Below are positions 9,089 through 16,496 of a stretch of 64,000 nucleotides of DNA, piece by piece. The position numbers and the translations under genes are program-made. Position 1 is the stretch's first letter; each line of letters starts with the position of its first letter. The stretch covers positions 1,674,001-1,738,000 of the forward strand of contig OY762808.1 of assembly GCA_963666385.1 (NCBI GenBank). Direction: 5' to 3'. Under the pieces are notes generated by a model. It searched no databases and was not told where the DNA came from. It saw nothing but the letters and a program-made list of their open reading frames with translations. The stretch is from Bact-08 sp028707695 (GTDB lineage: Bacteria; Bacteroidota; Bacteroidia; Bacteroidales; UBA932).

Positions 9089-10270
9089 TTAGTCTCTAAG
9101 TGTTAGTTTTATTGTTTTATTGAAATTATTTATCCTGTATTTGACCAGGTTTGTCCGGGACAACATATTCATCACCTCAGAAACCGGCGTATCCTTGTCG
9201 ATTTTGAGGTAGAATTTCATATGGTTCAACTCATCGTTTTCACAAACAATCTGGTAGTCAAACCAATTATTGAGCACAGGCAGAATATCGGCTACCCTCT
9301 CTCCCCAAAAAACGAACATCCCTTCCCGTATGCTTTTCAGGTTGCCAATATTGAACTCCTCTACACTGATCCCTACCGTAGATTTATTTGAAATAGCTTT
9401 TTGGCCCGGCACCAGCATTACAGAATTATTTCCCTTTCCTGTAACCTCTACAGAACCCTCGAGCAAAGAGACAGCCGTTGTGGTTTGGTGTGCTAAGGCA
9501 GAGATGTAAAATTCTGTGCCGTAGACTTTGGTGGATATATCTGATGTCTTAACTATAAATGGTTTGCCACTCATGGAAACCACATCAAAATAGGCCACTC
9601 CTTCCAGTAGCACCTCTCTTGTTTTACCATTTGTTGTGGCTTGGAAAGAGAGTGTAGAACCTGCTCCCAGCCATACTTTGCTCCCGTCCGGTAAAAGCAC
9701 CTCTATCTCCTTGCCCTTTGGCACAACAACACTTTTGTACTCCTCTTTTGCTACTGTCGTTTTGGGAATCTCAACTTCAGAAGATTTATCCTGGATATTC
9801 TCTGCCGTGGGATTGTAGAAACTTATTGAAGAATCTTCAATAACAGTTATTTGTTTGGTAGACTCTTCTATGACATACACTTTGTTACTGTTTTGGGACA
9901 CAGCAGAGAGTTGGTCAATCCTGCTGTTTTGAAACATATTGAACATCAAGTATGCTCCTAACAAAAGGGATGCGGCTGCCGGATACCGGAACAACTTTTT
10001 ATGGAATATAGATTTCCCGTTTGAAACTTTTTTACGGAAAAGTTTCACTTGCCGTTCAGGAAACCCGCTATTGGCAAGGTCTATCAATTGTTCAATTTTT
10101 GAGGAATCCTTTAGTGATTCATATAACAATTTGTTAGCAGCATCGCTATCAAGCCATTTGCGTAATTTTTCCTCTTCCAAGGCATCTGCAGTCTGGGTTC
10201 CCAAAATCTTTTTTACGGCAATTTTCAATATCGCATTAAAATCATTGTCGTATAAATCTTTGTATTCCAT
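9089..10270 (-). CDS. FecR-family anti-sigma factor
   Basis: 393 aa from the ATG at 10270 (MEYKDLYDND); an in-frame ATG exists 10 codons earlier at 10300, but homologues usually begin near the chosen site. The N-terminal cytoplasmic part is followed by a single membrane segment (YPAAASLLLGAYLMFNMF, about 95-112). Then come the FecR periplasmic domain (VVVPKGKEIEVLLPDGSKVWL ... LLEGVAYFDV) and a C-terminal DUF4974 domain (ILPVLNNWFDYQIV ... INNFNKTIKLTL). It holds the divergent ECF sigma factor until the SusC STN domain signals ligand binding. Confidence 0.93.
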   Translation of the reverse strand: MEYKDLYDNDFNAILKIAVKKILGTQTADALEEEKLRKWLDSDAANKLLYESLKDSSKIEQLIDLANSGFPERQVKLFRKKVSNGKSIFHKKLFRYPAAASLLLGAYLMFNMFQNSRIDQLSAVSQNSNKVYVIEESTKQITVIEDSSISFYNPTAENIQDKSSEVEIPKTTVAKEEYKSVVVPKGKEIEVLLPDGSKVWLGAGSTLSFQATTNGKTREVLLEGVAYFDVVSMSGKPFIVKTSDISTKVYGTEFYISALAHQTTTAVSLLEGSVEVTGKGNNSVMLVPGQKAISNKSTVGISVEEFNIGNLKSIREGMFVFWGERVADILPVLNNWFDYQIVCENDELNHMKFYLKIDKDTPVSEVMNMLSRTNLVKYRINNFNKTIKLTLRD

Positions 10271-10356
10271 ATTCCTGTTGTTACAATTTGAAACCAGCAT
10301 TTAAAAGTAGACAACCATGGGGTCATAAAGTGTCACTTTTATATTGAAATATGTAA

Positions 10357-10364
10357 TATCTTTG
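10357..10364 (+). promoter_or_regulatory. -7 box TATCTTTG of the ECF sigma gene
   Basis: TATCTTTG matches the Bacteroidota -7 consensus TAnnTTTG and ends 6 nt before the ATG at 10371. I found no good -33 TTTG at 19-21 nt. If used, the transcript would begin at or next to the start codon. It also argues against the longer frame starting at 10344, which would lie upstream of the promoter. Confidence 0.45.
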
Positions 10365-10370
10365 CCGGCT

Positions 10371-10889
10371 ATGAAGAGGCTGGACAAAGATAATTTTGAG
10401 TCTTTTATCTTGGAAAACAGTGTGTTATTCTATTATTTCGCAAGCAAATACGCTTCCAACAAATATCTTATAGAAGACATACTACAAGATTGTTATGTGA
10501 AATTATGGGACATGATGGACAATGCAGGGCACATAGAAGATGCAAAGCTTTACATGTTTGCCATGATCAAAAATGCAGCTTTGAATTCTAACAAAAAAGA
10601 GCTAAAAACCGAACCGGTAAAGGAGATTGATGAGGGAAGCGATATTGGCTTCTTGAATGACATTTTTGATGCAGAGGCTAGCTCCATCATTGCCAAAAGC
10701 ATAAACTCGTTGCCAAAAAGATATGTAAGGATATTGGTATTGTCCCTCAAAGGGTACAAGAACAACCAGATTGCAAAAATGCTGGACCTTAGCGAAGATG
10801 CCGTGAAATCACAAAAAAAAAGAGCCATGAAAAAGCTCTCTCTTATTTACAAGAAATTTACAATCCTGGTGCTTGGAATGAATGTATGA
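10371..10889 (+). CDS. ECF (sigma-70 family) RNA polymerase sigma factor
   Basis: 172 aa from ATG 10371 (MKRLDKDNF). Region 2 is seen as NSVLFYYFASKYASNKYLIEDILQDCYVKLWD, here split between helices, and region 4 as LPKRYVRILVLSLKGYKNNQIAKMLDLSEDAVKSQKKRA, a helix-turn-helix. It is divergent from fecR with about 100 nt between the starts, the usual arrangement for a sigma/anti-sigma pair that switches on a SusCD operon. It presumably recognises promoters of the fecR-susCD run. Confidence 0.93.
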   Translation: MKRLDKDNFESFILENSVLFYYFASKYASNKYLIEDILQDCYVKLWDMMDNAGHIEDAKLYMFAMIKNAALNSNKKELKTEPVKEIDEGSDIGFLNDIFDAEASSIIAKSINSLPKRYVRILVLSLKGYKNNQIAKMLDLSEDAVKSQKKRAMKKLSLIYKKFTILVLGMNV

Positions 10890-10896
10890 AAAAAGG

Positions 10897-11235
10897 TTAT
10901 AGCCTGGATGCAATAACTTTGAACCACTTGTTAAGGATATCATGGTCTACATCCTCCAACTTACGGAACTTCACATGGCGCATCTCTTCTCCCTCTCCCT
11001 CAAGGAGCCCGTTGTAATTTTCCAGATAAGAAGTATCGTACAGACCCAGTGCAACATATTTAGAGGAGTCCCTTATGTAGGCAAAATCCTCTCCTTTGCG
11101 GAAAACAGGCCTCCTTACCTTGTAGAACTCCTCTACTCCTTCTATGTTTTGATGAATGATTTTGCGAAGCTCTTCCAGGATCTCTTTGTGCCCTGCAGGA
11201 GCATTTTCGATGTAATCTGTTACCTGTTTGTTCAT
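10897..11235 (-). CDS. DUF1801 domain protein
   Basis: 112 aa, soluble, no signal. The family pattern is visible: VTDYIENAPAGHKEILEELRKII at the start, then RRPVFRKGEDFAYI and SKYVALGLYDTSYLENY, ending in HDILNKWFKVIAS. The family (YdhG-like fold) has no settled biochemical role; some members were linked to iron uptake or intracellular delivery. It converges with the sigma factor gene with a 7-nt gap, so no terminator fits between them. It is probably monocistronic, with the start at ATG 11235. Confidence 0.8.
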   Translation of the reverse strand: MNKQVTDYIENAPAGHKEILEELRKIIHQNIEGVEEFYKVRRPVFRKGEDFAYIRDSSKYVALGLYDTSYLENYNGLLEGEGEEMRHVKFRKLEDVDHDILNKWFKVIASRL

Positions 11236-11380
11236 GATTTCAATATTTATAAGTCCATCCTAATATAATCAATACAATGTAATAAAAAAAAAGTTTACCT
11301 CCGGCAAACACATTTTTGCAACTAATCCTGCATGTGAAATTAACAAAAAGAATTCTGTACAAGGGTTGGGGAATAAAGGT

Positions 11381-11388
11381 TATATTTG
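11381..11388 (+). promoter_or_regulatory. -7 box TATATTTG upstream of thyA
   Basis: TATATTTG is a perfect TAnnTTTG box ending 19 nt before the thyA ATG at 11408. The expected start of transcription is about 7 nt downstream, leaving a leader of about a dozen bases. No clear -33 element was found. Confidence 0.5.
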
Positions 11389-11407
11389 CTGAGCAAAACG
11401 TTTGTTT

Positions 11408-12202
11408 ATGAAAGAGTATTTATCGTTGTTAGGGCATATAATGGAGAGTGGGGTTTTGAAAAGTGACCGTACGGGCACTGGTACCAAGAGTGTTTTCGGG
11501 TACCAGATGCGGCTTGACCTGCAAAAGGGCTTTCCATTGCTAACCACTAAAAAGGTCCATTTGAAATCAATCATTTACGAGCTGCTTTGGTTTATAAAAG
11601 GGGACACCAACATCAAATACCTTAATGACCACGGAGTGACAATCTGGGATGAGTGGGCCGATGAAAACGGCAATCTGGGCCCGGTGTACGGCAGCCAGTG
11701 GCGTTCATGGAAAGGGGCCGATGGCAAAGTCACCGACCAGTTATCCAGCCTCATTGAGGGAATCAAAAGAAATCCCGACTCCAGAAGGCATATAATCAGC
11801 GCATGGAATCCTGCAGAGGTGGACAAGATGGCCCTGCCCCCTTGCCACGCAATGTTCCAGTTTTATGTAGCCAATGGCAGGCTCAGCTGCCAGTTGTACC
11901 AACGCAGTGCCGATGTGTTCCTGGGAGTACCCTTCAATATTGCCTCCTATGCACTATTAACCATGATGGTCGCTCAGGTATGCAGGCTCAACCCGGGCGA
12001 ATTCATCCACACCTTTGGAGATGCCCATATTTACACCAACCATTTTGACCAGGTAGCACTACAACTCTCAAGGGATACAAGGCAATTGCCGGTCATGAAG
12101 CTGAATCCCGCAATCGAGAGCATATTTGATTTCAAGTTCGAAGATTTTATCCTGGAAGGGTATGACCCACACCCAGGAATCAAAGCACCAATTGCAGTTT
12201 AG
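11408..12202 (+). CDS. thyA: Thymidylate synthase
   Basis: 264 aa from ATG 11408, the same length as E. coli ThyA. It converts dUMP to dTMP using methylene-tetrahydrofolate. Visible landmarks: SDRTGTGT near residue 20, WADENGNLGPVYGSQWR, the double arginine SRRHIISAWNP, the catalytic cysteine in ALPPCHAMFQ, QRSADVFLGVPFNIASYALL, and the C-terminal GYDPHPGIKAPIAV. folA follows 32 nt downstream, so dihydrofolate made here is recycled by the product of the same operon. A TTG two codons upstream is an unlikely alternative start. Confidence 0.98.
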   Translation: MKEYLSLLGHIMESGVLKSDRTGTGTKSVFGYQMRLDLQKGFPLLTTKKVHLKSIIYELLWFIKGDTNIKYLNDHGVTIWDEWADENGNLGPVYGSQWRSWKGADGKVTDQLSSLIEGIKRNPDSRRHIISAWNPAEVDKMALPPCHAMFQFYVANGRLSCQLYQRSADVFLGVPFNIASYALLTMMVAQVCRLNPGEFIHTFGDAHIYTNHFDQVALQLSRDTRQLPVMKLNPAIESIFDFKFEDFILEGYDPHPGIKAPIAV

Positions 12203-12234
12203 CCCCAAAAAGGCCAATTTCACAACTTACAACC

Positions 12235-12741
12235 ATGTCACAAACCAACCAGCCAACAATATCCATGATAGTAGCAATTGCCCGCAACCACGCAATAGGC
12301 CGCAACAACCAGCTATTATGGCATATCCCAGAAGACCTCAAATACTTCAAGAAAGTAACCAATGGACACACCGTAATAATGGGCCGCAAAACATGGGAAT
12401 CCATTGGAAGACCTCTGCCCAACCGCCGCAATATAGTGGTAAGCAGAGGCTTGGCACAGCAAGCACAAAACAGTTTGCCCGATGGTCTAGAGGTTTACAA
12501 CTCATTGGAAAAAGCCCTCTCGGCTGCGAAAGCTGGAACAGATACAGAAGTCTTTATCATAGGCGGAGGAGAAATCTACCGAATGGCTCTCCCCCTAACC
12601 CACAAAATATACCTGACAATCGTAGGCCAAACTATTGACCATGCCGATACCTTCTTTCCCGAGATAGATTATTCCCAATGGAATACAACAGAAAAGGAGT
12701 CACTGGAATACGGCGAAAGAATGTTGCTGACACGCAAATAA
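12235..12741 (+). CDS. folA: Dihydrofolate reductase
   Basis: 168 aa. It reduces dihydrofolate to tetrahydrofolate with NADPH. Motifs: MIVAIARNHAIGRNNQLLWHIPEDLKYFK with the active-site Asp/Glu-containing loop, GHTVIMGRKTWESIGRPLPNR, EVFIIGGGEIY for the nucleotide, and a C-terminal strand AGxxxxHADTFFPEID-type block. Second gene of the thyA-folA operon; a hairpin downstream probably ends the transcript. Confidence 0.97.
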   Translation: MSQTNQPTISMIVAIARNHAIGRNNQLLWHIPEDLKYFKKVTNGHTVIMGRKTWESIGRPLPNRRNIVVSRGLAQQAQNSLPDGLEVYNSLEKALSAAKAGTDTEVFIIGGGEIYRMALPLTHKIYLTIVGQTIDHADTFFPEIDYSQWNTTEKESLEYGERMLLTRK

Positions 12742-12773
12742 ACACTCATAAATATTGTCGATCGACCCATAGA

Positions 12774-12805
12774 CAGCCTCTCTTAAACCAAAGAGGGGTT
12801 GTTTC
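12774..12805 (+). terminator. Probable rho-independent terminator after thyA-folA
   Basis: Arms CAGCCTCTCTT (12774-12784) and AAGAGGGGTTG (12791-12801) pair with two G-U wobbles and a short loop. A short T-rich tail follows. It lies between folA and the superoxide dismutase gene. Confidence 0.5.
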
Positions 12806-12837
12806 TGTTATGTAATCAGTATTAAAAATTATAAACA

Positions 12838-13560
12838 ATGAAAAAGATAATACTTTTTGCCCTGCTGGTTACGATTCCGCTAACCGCACTTATGGCACAT
12901 AATGAGAGAAATAATAACAAAATAAAAACCAATAAGACAATGAAGACATTAAATAAATTTGAATTCCCGCAACTACCTTATGCTTTTGACGCTTTGGAAC
13001 CATTCATCGACAAAATGACAATGGAAATCCATTACAGCAGACACCACAAAGCCTATTTTGACAATTTTGTTGCTGCCATCAAAGGCACCGACATGGAAAA
13101 AATGGATATAGAAGAGATATTTGCAAACATGAGCAAATACCCTGCAGGTGTCAGGAACAACGGCGGCGGATTCTACAACCATGTGATTTATTGGGAAAAC
13201 ATGAAAGCAGATGGAGGAAAGCCTTCTGCCAAACTTGCTGCAGCGATAGACAAGACTTTCGGATCCATGGATGAGTTCAAGAAACAATTCTCCGATGCCG
13301 GCAAAACCCGCTTTGGTAGCGGCTGGGCTTGGCTGAGCGTAGATTCAAACGGAAACCTGTTTGTCTCTTCCACTCCCAACCAGGACAATCCTTTGATGGA
13401 CGTTGCAGATAAAAAAGGCACGCCTGTTCTTGGAATGGACGTTTGGGAACACGCCTATTACCTGAAATACCAAAACAAACGTCCCGACTACATTGATGCA
13501 TTCTGGAATGTTATCAACTGGGAAGTTGTATCTCAAAGGTATGAATCAATTGTTAAGTAA
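12838..13560 (+). CDS. Superoxide dismutase, Mn-type, with N-terminal signal peptide
   Basis: 240 aa. The metal ligands are all present: His65 (IHYSRHH), His115 (FYNHVIYW), Asp201 and His205 (DVWEHAYY). Gly in NNGGGFYNH and Gln182 in TPNQDNPL are Mn-type choices rather than the Fe-type AAQVWNH/NAG pattern. The first 20 residues (MKKIILFALLVTIPLTALMA) form a signal peptide, followed by a polar Asn/Lys linker. An internal ATG at 12940 (MKTLNKFEFPQLPYA) would give a normal cytosolic enzyme of 206 aa. It removes superoxide; periplasmic export is inferred from the signal. Fe or cambialistic use is not excluded. Confidence 0.92.
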   Translation: MKKIILFALLVTIPLTALMAHNERNNNKIKTNKTMKTLNKFEFPQLPYAFDALEPFIDKMTMEIHYSRHHKAYFDNFVAAIKGTDMEKMDIEEIFANMSKYPAGVRNNGGGFYNHVIYWENMKADGGKPSAKLAAAIDKTFGSMDEFKKQFSDAGKTRFGSGWAWLSVDSNGNLFVSSTPNQDNPLMDVADKKGTPVLGMDVWEHAYYLKYQNKRPDYIDAFWNVINWEVVSQRYESIVK

Positions 13561-13593
13561 GGTTACTGTTTTAAAAAAGACCGGCACAACCAG

Positions 13594-13626
13594 GCAGGAG
13601 TAAACATTGCTTACTCCTGCTTTTTT
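13594..13626 (+). terminator. Terminator after the superoxide dismutase gene
   Basis: A perfect 10-bp stem, GCAGGAGTAA (13594-13603) with TTACTCCTGC (13611-13620), a 7-nt loop and six T's. The right arm contains the stop codon and last codons of the convergent beta-propeller gene. Confidence 0.75.
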
Positions 13627-14872
13627 AATTTTACTAACACCAGAACCGGGTTATCGGTATCTTTGAGTCCCGAAGCTATTTGCCTGAACCTTTCTGAGCA
13701 ATTTCCTGTTTCTGCATGGTTTATAAAATCTATGGCATTAATATACGAAACCATATAATCATCTTCAGAAATGTAAGAAGGCCAAATGGCGGGGCCACCG
13801 CCTAAATCATCCTTAAACCCTATTTGATTGTATGCAGGCTGATCTGCAAAAGTAAAGACCCCGTCAATTTTATTAAACACAGCACATGTAATTGGATATG
13901 AGATCTTCATCCCACTTCCCGACCTCATCTCTCTTTGCTTATGGGCCAATGATCCTAAATGGAACTGGAGGAATAAGTAATCACTACTTTCAAAAACCCT
14001 GTTATATAGAAAAATATAGGGGCTATGACTCCCGGCACGGTAATGTACATATTTATTATTTATCTTGTATTGTCCATAGTTAATGACAAATGCAGTATCT
14101 ATCTGCAAATCCTTATCAATGTTCAAAACATATTCACTGGTACCGTTGATCAATCTTACGGAGTCTCTGAATTTAAATAATTTGGGACTTAGAAAAGAAT
14201 ATGATCTGGGCAACTCTCTCAAAAGTTTTTTCTCTGGTTCGGGATATTCAACCAATAGCTTGATTGACAAGGTGCTATCAACAACAATGGCAGAATAAAC
14301 ATCTTCTTTGGACACATCCACTTTAAACAAATACTTATTATCATCAATTTTATTAATATCCCTCCAAAGAGAACTGGTTTTTATAATCTTTCTATCGAAT
14401 TTGATACCTCGTATAAATTGGCCTTCGGATGTATACTCTACAATTTTGTTATAGTATGATTGAAAAAGCAGATTACCTGTCTTGCTGTCTATTTGTAAAT
14501 AGCTTATTGATTCATATTCTTGGGGCCCCCTGCCACATCTGCTGATTTGCCTGACAAACGCTCCATTCTTATTAAAAACTTTTAGAGCATCAGAACCATC
14601 CTTAGCCTCCAATAAATAGACAAGGCCACTCTCATAAAAAAGTCCTCTACCTGGAGTGCCCACAAGGGATTCCTCATTTGTTTCCAGTGGTATGTATTCT
14701 ATGGAATCTGCTATCTCCGAAAGATTAACAACTCGGCCTCTGCCAATACTTCCGGCCACATCAATAACTTTTGGATTGCTCTTATGATTATCTTGATTTG
14801 AAGAACAAGAGGACAAAGAGATAAACAAAACTAATACTACTATAAATATATTGTCTTTCATGGTTGTTATAA
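13608..14872 (-). repeat. Copy 1 of a 1.25-kb gene duplication
   Basis: Matches 16497-17743 in the same orientation. About 500 bp at the low-coordinate end (3' end of the gene) differ at only a few bases, and about 350 bp at the other end at roughly ten. The middle, about 14107-14520, is clearly divergent. The match stops abruptly about 10 bp beyond each end of the gene. Confidence 0.9.
13611..14861 (-). CDS. Six-bladed beta-propeller lipoprotein (copy 1)
   Basis: 416 aa, lipobox at Cys19 (FISLSSC). The N-terminal block VIDVAGSIGRG...NLSEIADSIEYIPLETN, the blade motif ISRCGRGPQEYESISYLQID and the C-terminal block DLGGGPAIWPSYISEDDYMVSYINAIDF place it in the Bacteroidales lipoprotein family annotated as 6-bladed beta-propeller (TolB/NHL-like). 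No enzyme motif is seen; function unknown, presumably binding at the outer membrane. It is followed 22 nt upstream in its own direction by a paralogue, and the next gene but one (16500-17732) is a near copy. Its stop codon lies in the terminator hairpin of the convergent dismutase gene. Confidence 0.85.
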   Translation of the reverse strand: MKDNIFIVVLVLFISLSSCSSNQDNHKSNPKVIDVAGSIGRGRVVNLSEIADSIEYIPLETNEESLVGTPGRGLFYESGLVYLLEAKDGSDALKVFNKNGAFVRQISRCGRGPQEYESISYLQIDSKTGNLLFQSYYNKIVEYTSEGQFIRGIKFDRKIIKTSSLWRDINKIDDNKYLFKVDVSKEDVYSAIVVDSTLSIKLLVEYPEPEKKLLRELPRSYSFLSPKLFKFRDSVRLINGTSEYVLNIDKDLQIDTAFVINYGQYKINNKYVHYRAGSHSPYIFLYNRVFESSDYLFLQFHLGSLAHKQREMRSGSGMKISYPITCAVFNKIDGVFTFADQPAYNQIGFKDDLGGGPAIWPSYISEDDYMVSYINAIDFINHAETGNCSERFRQIASGLKDTDNPVLVLVKLKKQE

Positions 14873-14883
14873 AAAATGATAAA

Positions 14884-16122
14884 TTAAACTTTCTTCTTTA
14901 ATTTTACCAACACAACAACCGGGTTGGAGTTTTCGTTAAGGCCATCGGCAATTTTTTTGAATTTGTCGGAGACCTTGTGGGTTTTGGCATGTTGGATGAA
15001 ATCCATAGCATTTATAAACGAAACCATATACTCATCATCACTTATGTGTTGGGGCCAGAAAGCAGGACCACCCTCAAAATTATCAATAAAACCCTTCTGA
15101 TAATCTTCCGGCTGATCAATTAACCGGAAACTCCCGTCCCGTTTGTCGTAAATTGAACAGGATGATGGGAGAATATAATCACTTCCAGAGCTACTCCTCA
15201 TTTTCATTGGCTTGGGTGCTACTCCTGACAATAAAATGTTGAAGAAAATATAATTTTCACTTTCCAAAGGTCGGTGTGATAAGCTAATTGTTTTGCTGTT
15301 TTTATTTCTTGTTGCGATATTTTCTTTAGTGACTTGATACTTACCAAAGTTTATTTTGTAGATAGTATCAATTCTTTGATATGATTTATCATGCGTTAAA
15401 ATATATTCATTATAACCAGAAATGACCTTCCCGAGGCCTTTATAACTGAAAATATTCACTGTTTTCAAACTTTTTGTATAACTGTTACTATTTTTTGCGA
15501 TTTCAACTTCTGATTCAGGATAGCTAAAAAATAATTTAAAATTTGCTTTATTGTCTAATATCACAGCTGAATATTTATACTGTCTCTGTGTTCCTAAAGT
15601 GGGAGTAAGGAGATAATGACATCCATCGAGTTTCTCTACCTGAGAATATCCAAAAGGCAACTTTAAATTATCAATTATAATTGATCTAATTAACTTCCCG
15701 TTAAACGTGTATTCGAATATTTTATTAACAGATAAGATTGTAATAGTGTCTTTATTTACATCAATGGAGTAACTCATAATATATTCATCCGGTCCACGAC
15801 CTCTCTTATTAATGACGTTGAATATCTTTCCGTCTTTATCAAAAATATAAATTTTTTCAGTTTCACTTAAAATGGGTTTTATTATAAAATGATCCGAAGA
15901 ATAAAATATTGACCTTATGTCTTTCATCATTGAAAAGCTATTTGTTTCCAACGGGATATAATCTATCTTCTCGGCTATTTCACTTATTCTTAATGTATTG
16001 CTGTTTCCAATGTTATCTGCAATGTTGATAGACGAGAATTTATTTGGTATCTCTTCTGATGATCTGCAAGTACATATTAGAAAGTAAACTATTAATATTA
16101 TTGATATATTGTAAATTTTCAT
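14884..16122 (-). CDS. Six-bladed beta-propeller lipoprotein (divergent paralogue)
   Basis: 412 aa with a lipoprotein signal ending near Cys19 (FLICTC). It shares with its neighbours RISEIAEKIDYIPLETNSF, NKRGRGPDEYIMSYSIDV and FEGGPAFWPQHISDDEYMVSFINAMDFIQHA, but the middle is different. The gene is markedly AT-rich (some 60-base lines have about 25% G+C) compared with the surrounding housekeeping genes, which may mean transfer. It probably forms a two-gene unit with the copy at 13611-14861 (22 nt apart). Function unknown. Confidence 0.85.
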   Translation of the reverse strand: MKIYNISIILIVYFLICTCRSSEEIPNKFSSINIADNIGNSNTLRISEIAEKIDYIPLETNSFSMMKDIRSIFYSSDHFIIKPILSETEKIYIFDKDGKIFNVINKRGRGPDEYIMSYSIDVNKDTITILSVNKIFEYTFNGKLIRSIIIDNLKLPFGYSQVEKLDGCHYLLTPTLGTQRQYKYSAVILDNKANFKLFFSYPESEVEIAKNSNSYTKSLKTVNIFSYKGLGKVISGYNEYILTHDKSYQRIDTIYKINFGKYQVTKENIATRNKNSKTISLSHRPLESENYIFFNILLSGVAPKPMKMRSSSGSDYILPSSCSIYDKRDGSFRLIDQPEDYQKGFIDNFEGGPAFWPQHISDDEYMVSFINAMDFIQHAKTHKVSDKFKKIADGLNENSNPVVVLVKLKKKV

Positions 16123-16176
16123 AGGTATTTAAATATAAAAATAAAACCATTGTCCTTTAATACATTAGTAAGCGTC

Positions 16177-16389
16177 TTATGGAATTGCAATCTGAATAGT
16201 AGTCATGTCACAAGCTAGGCTATCACTCAAAAAGTATGACGCCAATGCCTGAATTCCTCCAAAGGGACAATAGGCTTCTGTATTCACGTTACCAATAAAG
16301 CCAAAAACATTAATTGAAAAGATTATAATCAAAGCCAGTACTGCTACTTGAAGAATCTTTCTGGTTAAATTTCCTTTTAACGAGTTCAT
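16177..16389 (-). pseudogene. N-terminal relic of a 4Fe-4S-binding membrane protein
   Basis: 70 codons. A membrane helix (ILQVAVLALIIIFSINVFGF) is followed by NTEAYCPFGGIQALASYF and LACDMTTIQIAIP, then a stop. This is the beginning of the NapH/NosR-like ferredoxin-type membrane proteins of Bacteroidota, which go on for well over 100 residues with further CxxxCP clusters. Nothing of that continuation follows; the next gene downstream (14884-16122) begins within 60 nt. I read it as a gene truncated when the neighbouring propeller genes were inserted or rearranged. A genuine 70-aa membrane peptide cannot be excluded. Confidence 0.55.
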
Positions 16390-16496
16390 GTTGGTTCTTG
16401 TTATTAGTTATGACAGTTAAATGTAATAAAAAAAAAACAACCATCCCAAAAATTATTGTTAATCAGAAGCAAGCGGCACGACAACTATTTAAGCAA

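Noticed and set aside
10271..10300. Upstream ATG for fecR
   Set aside because: Ten extra residues (MLVSNCNNRN) are not typical of FecR proteins. Kept only as a possibility in the entry.
12126..12638. 170-codon frame over the thyA end and folA
   Set aside because: Low-complexity Pro/Gln/Asn sequence in another frame of folA, whose own product is unmistakable.
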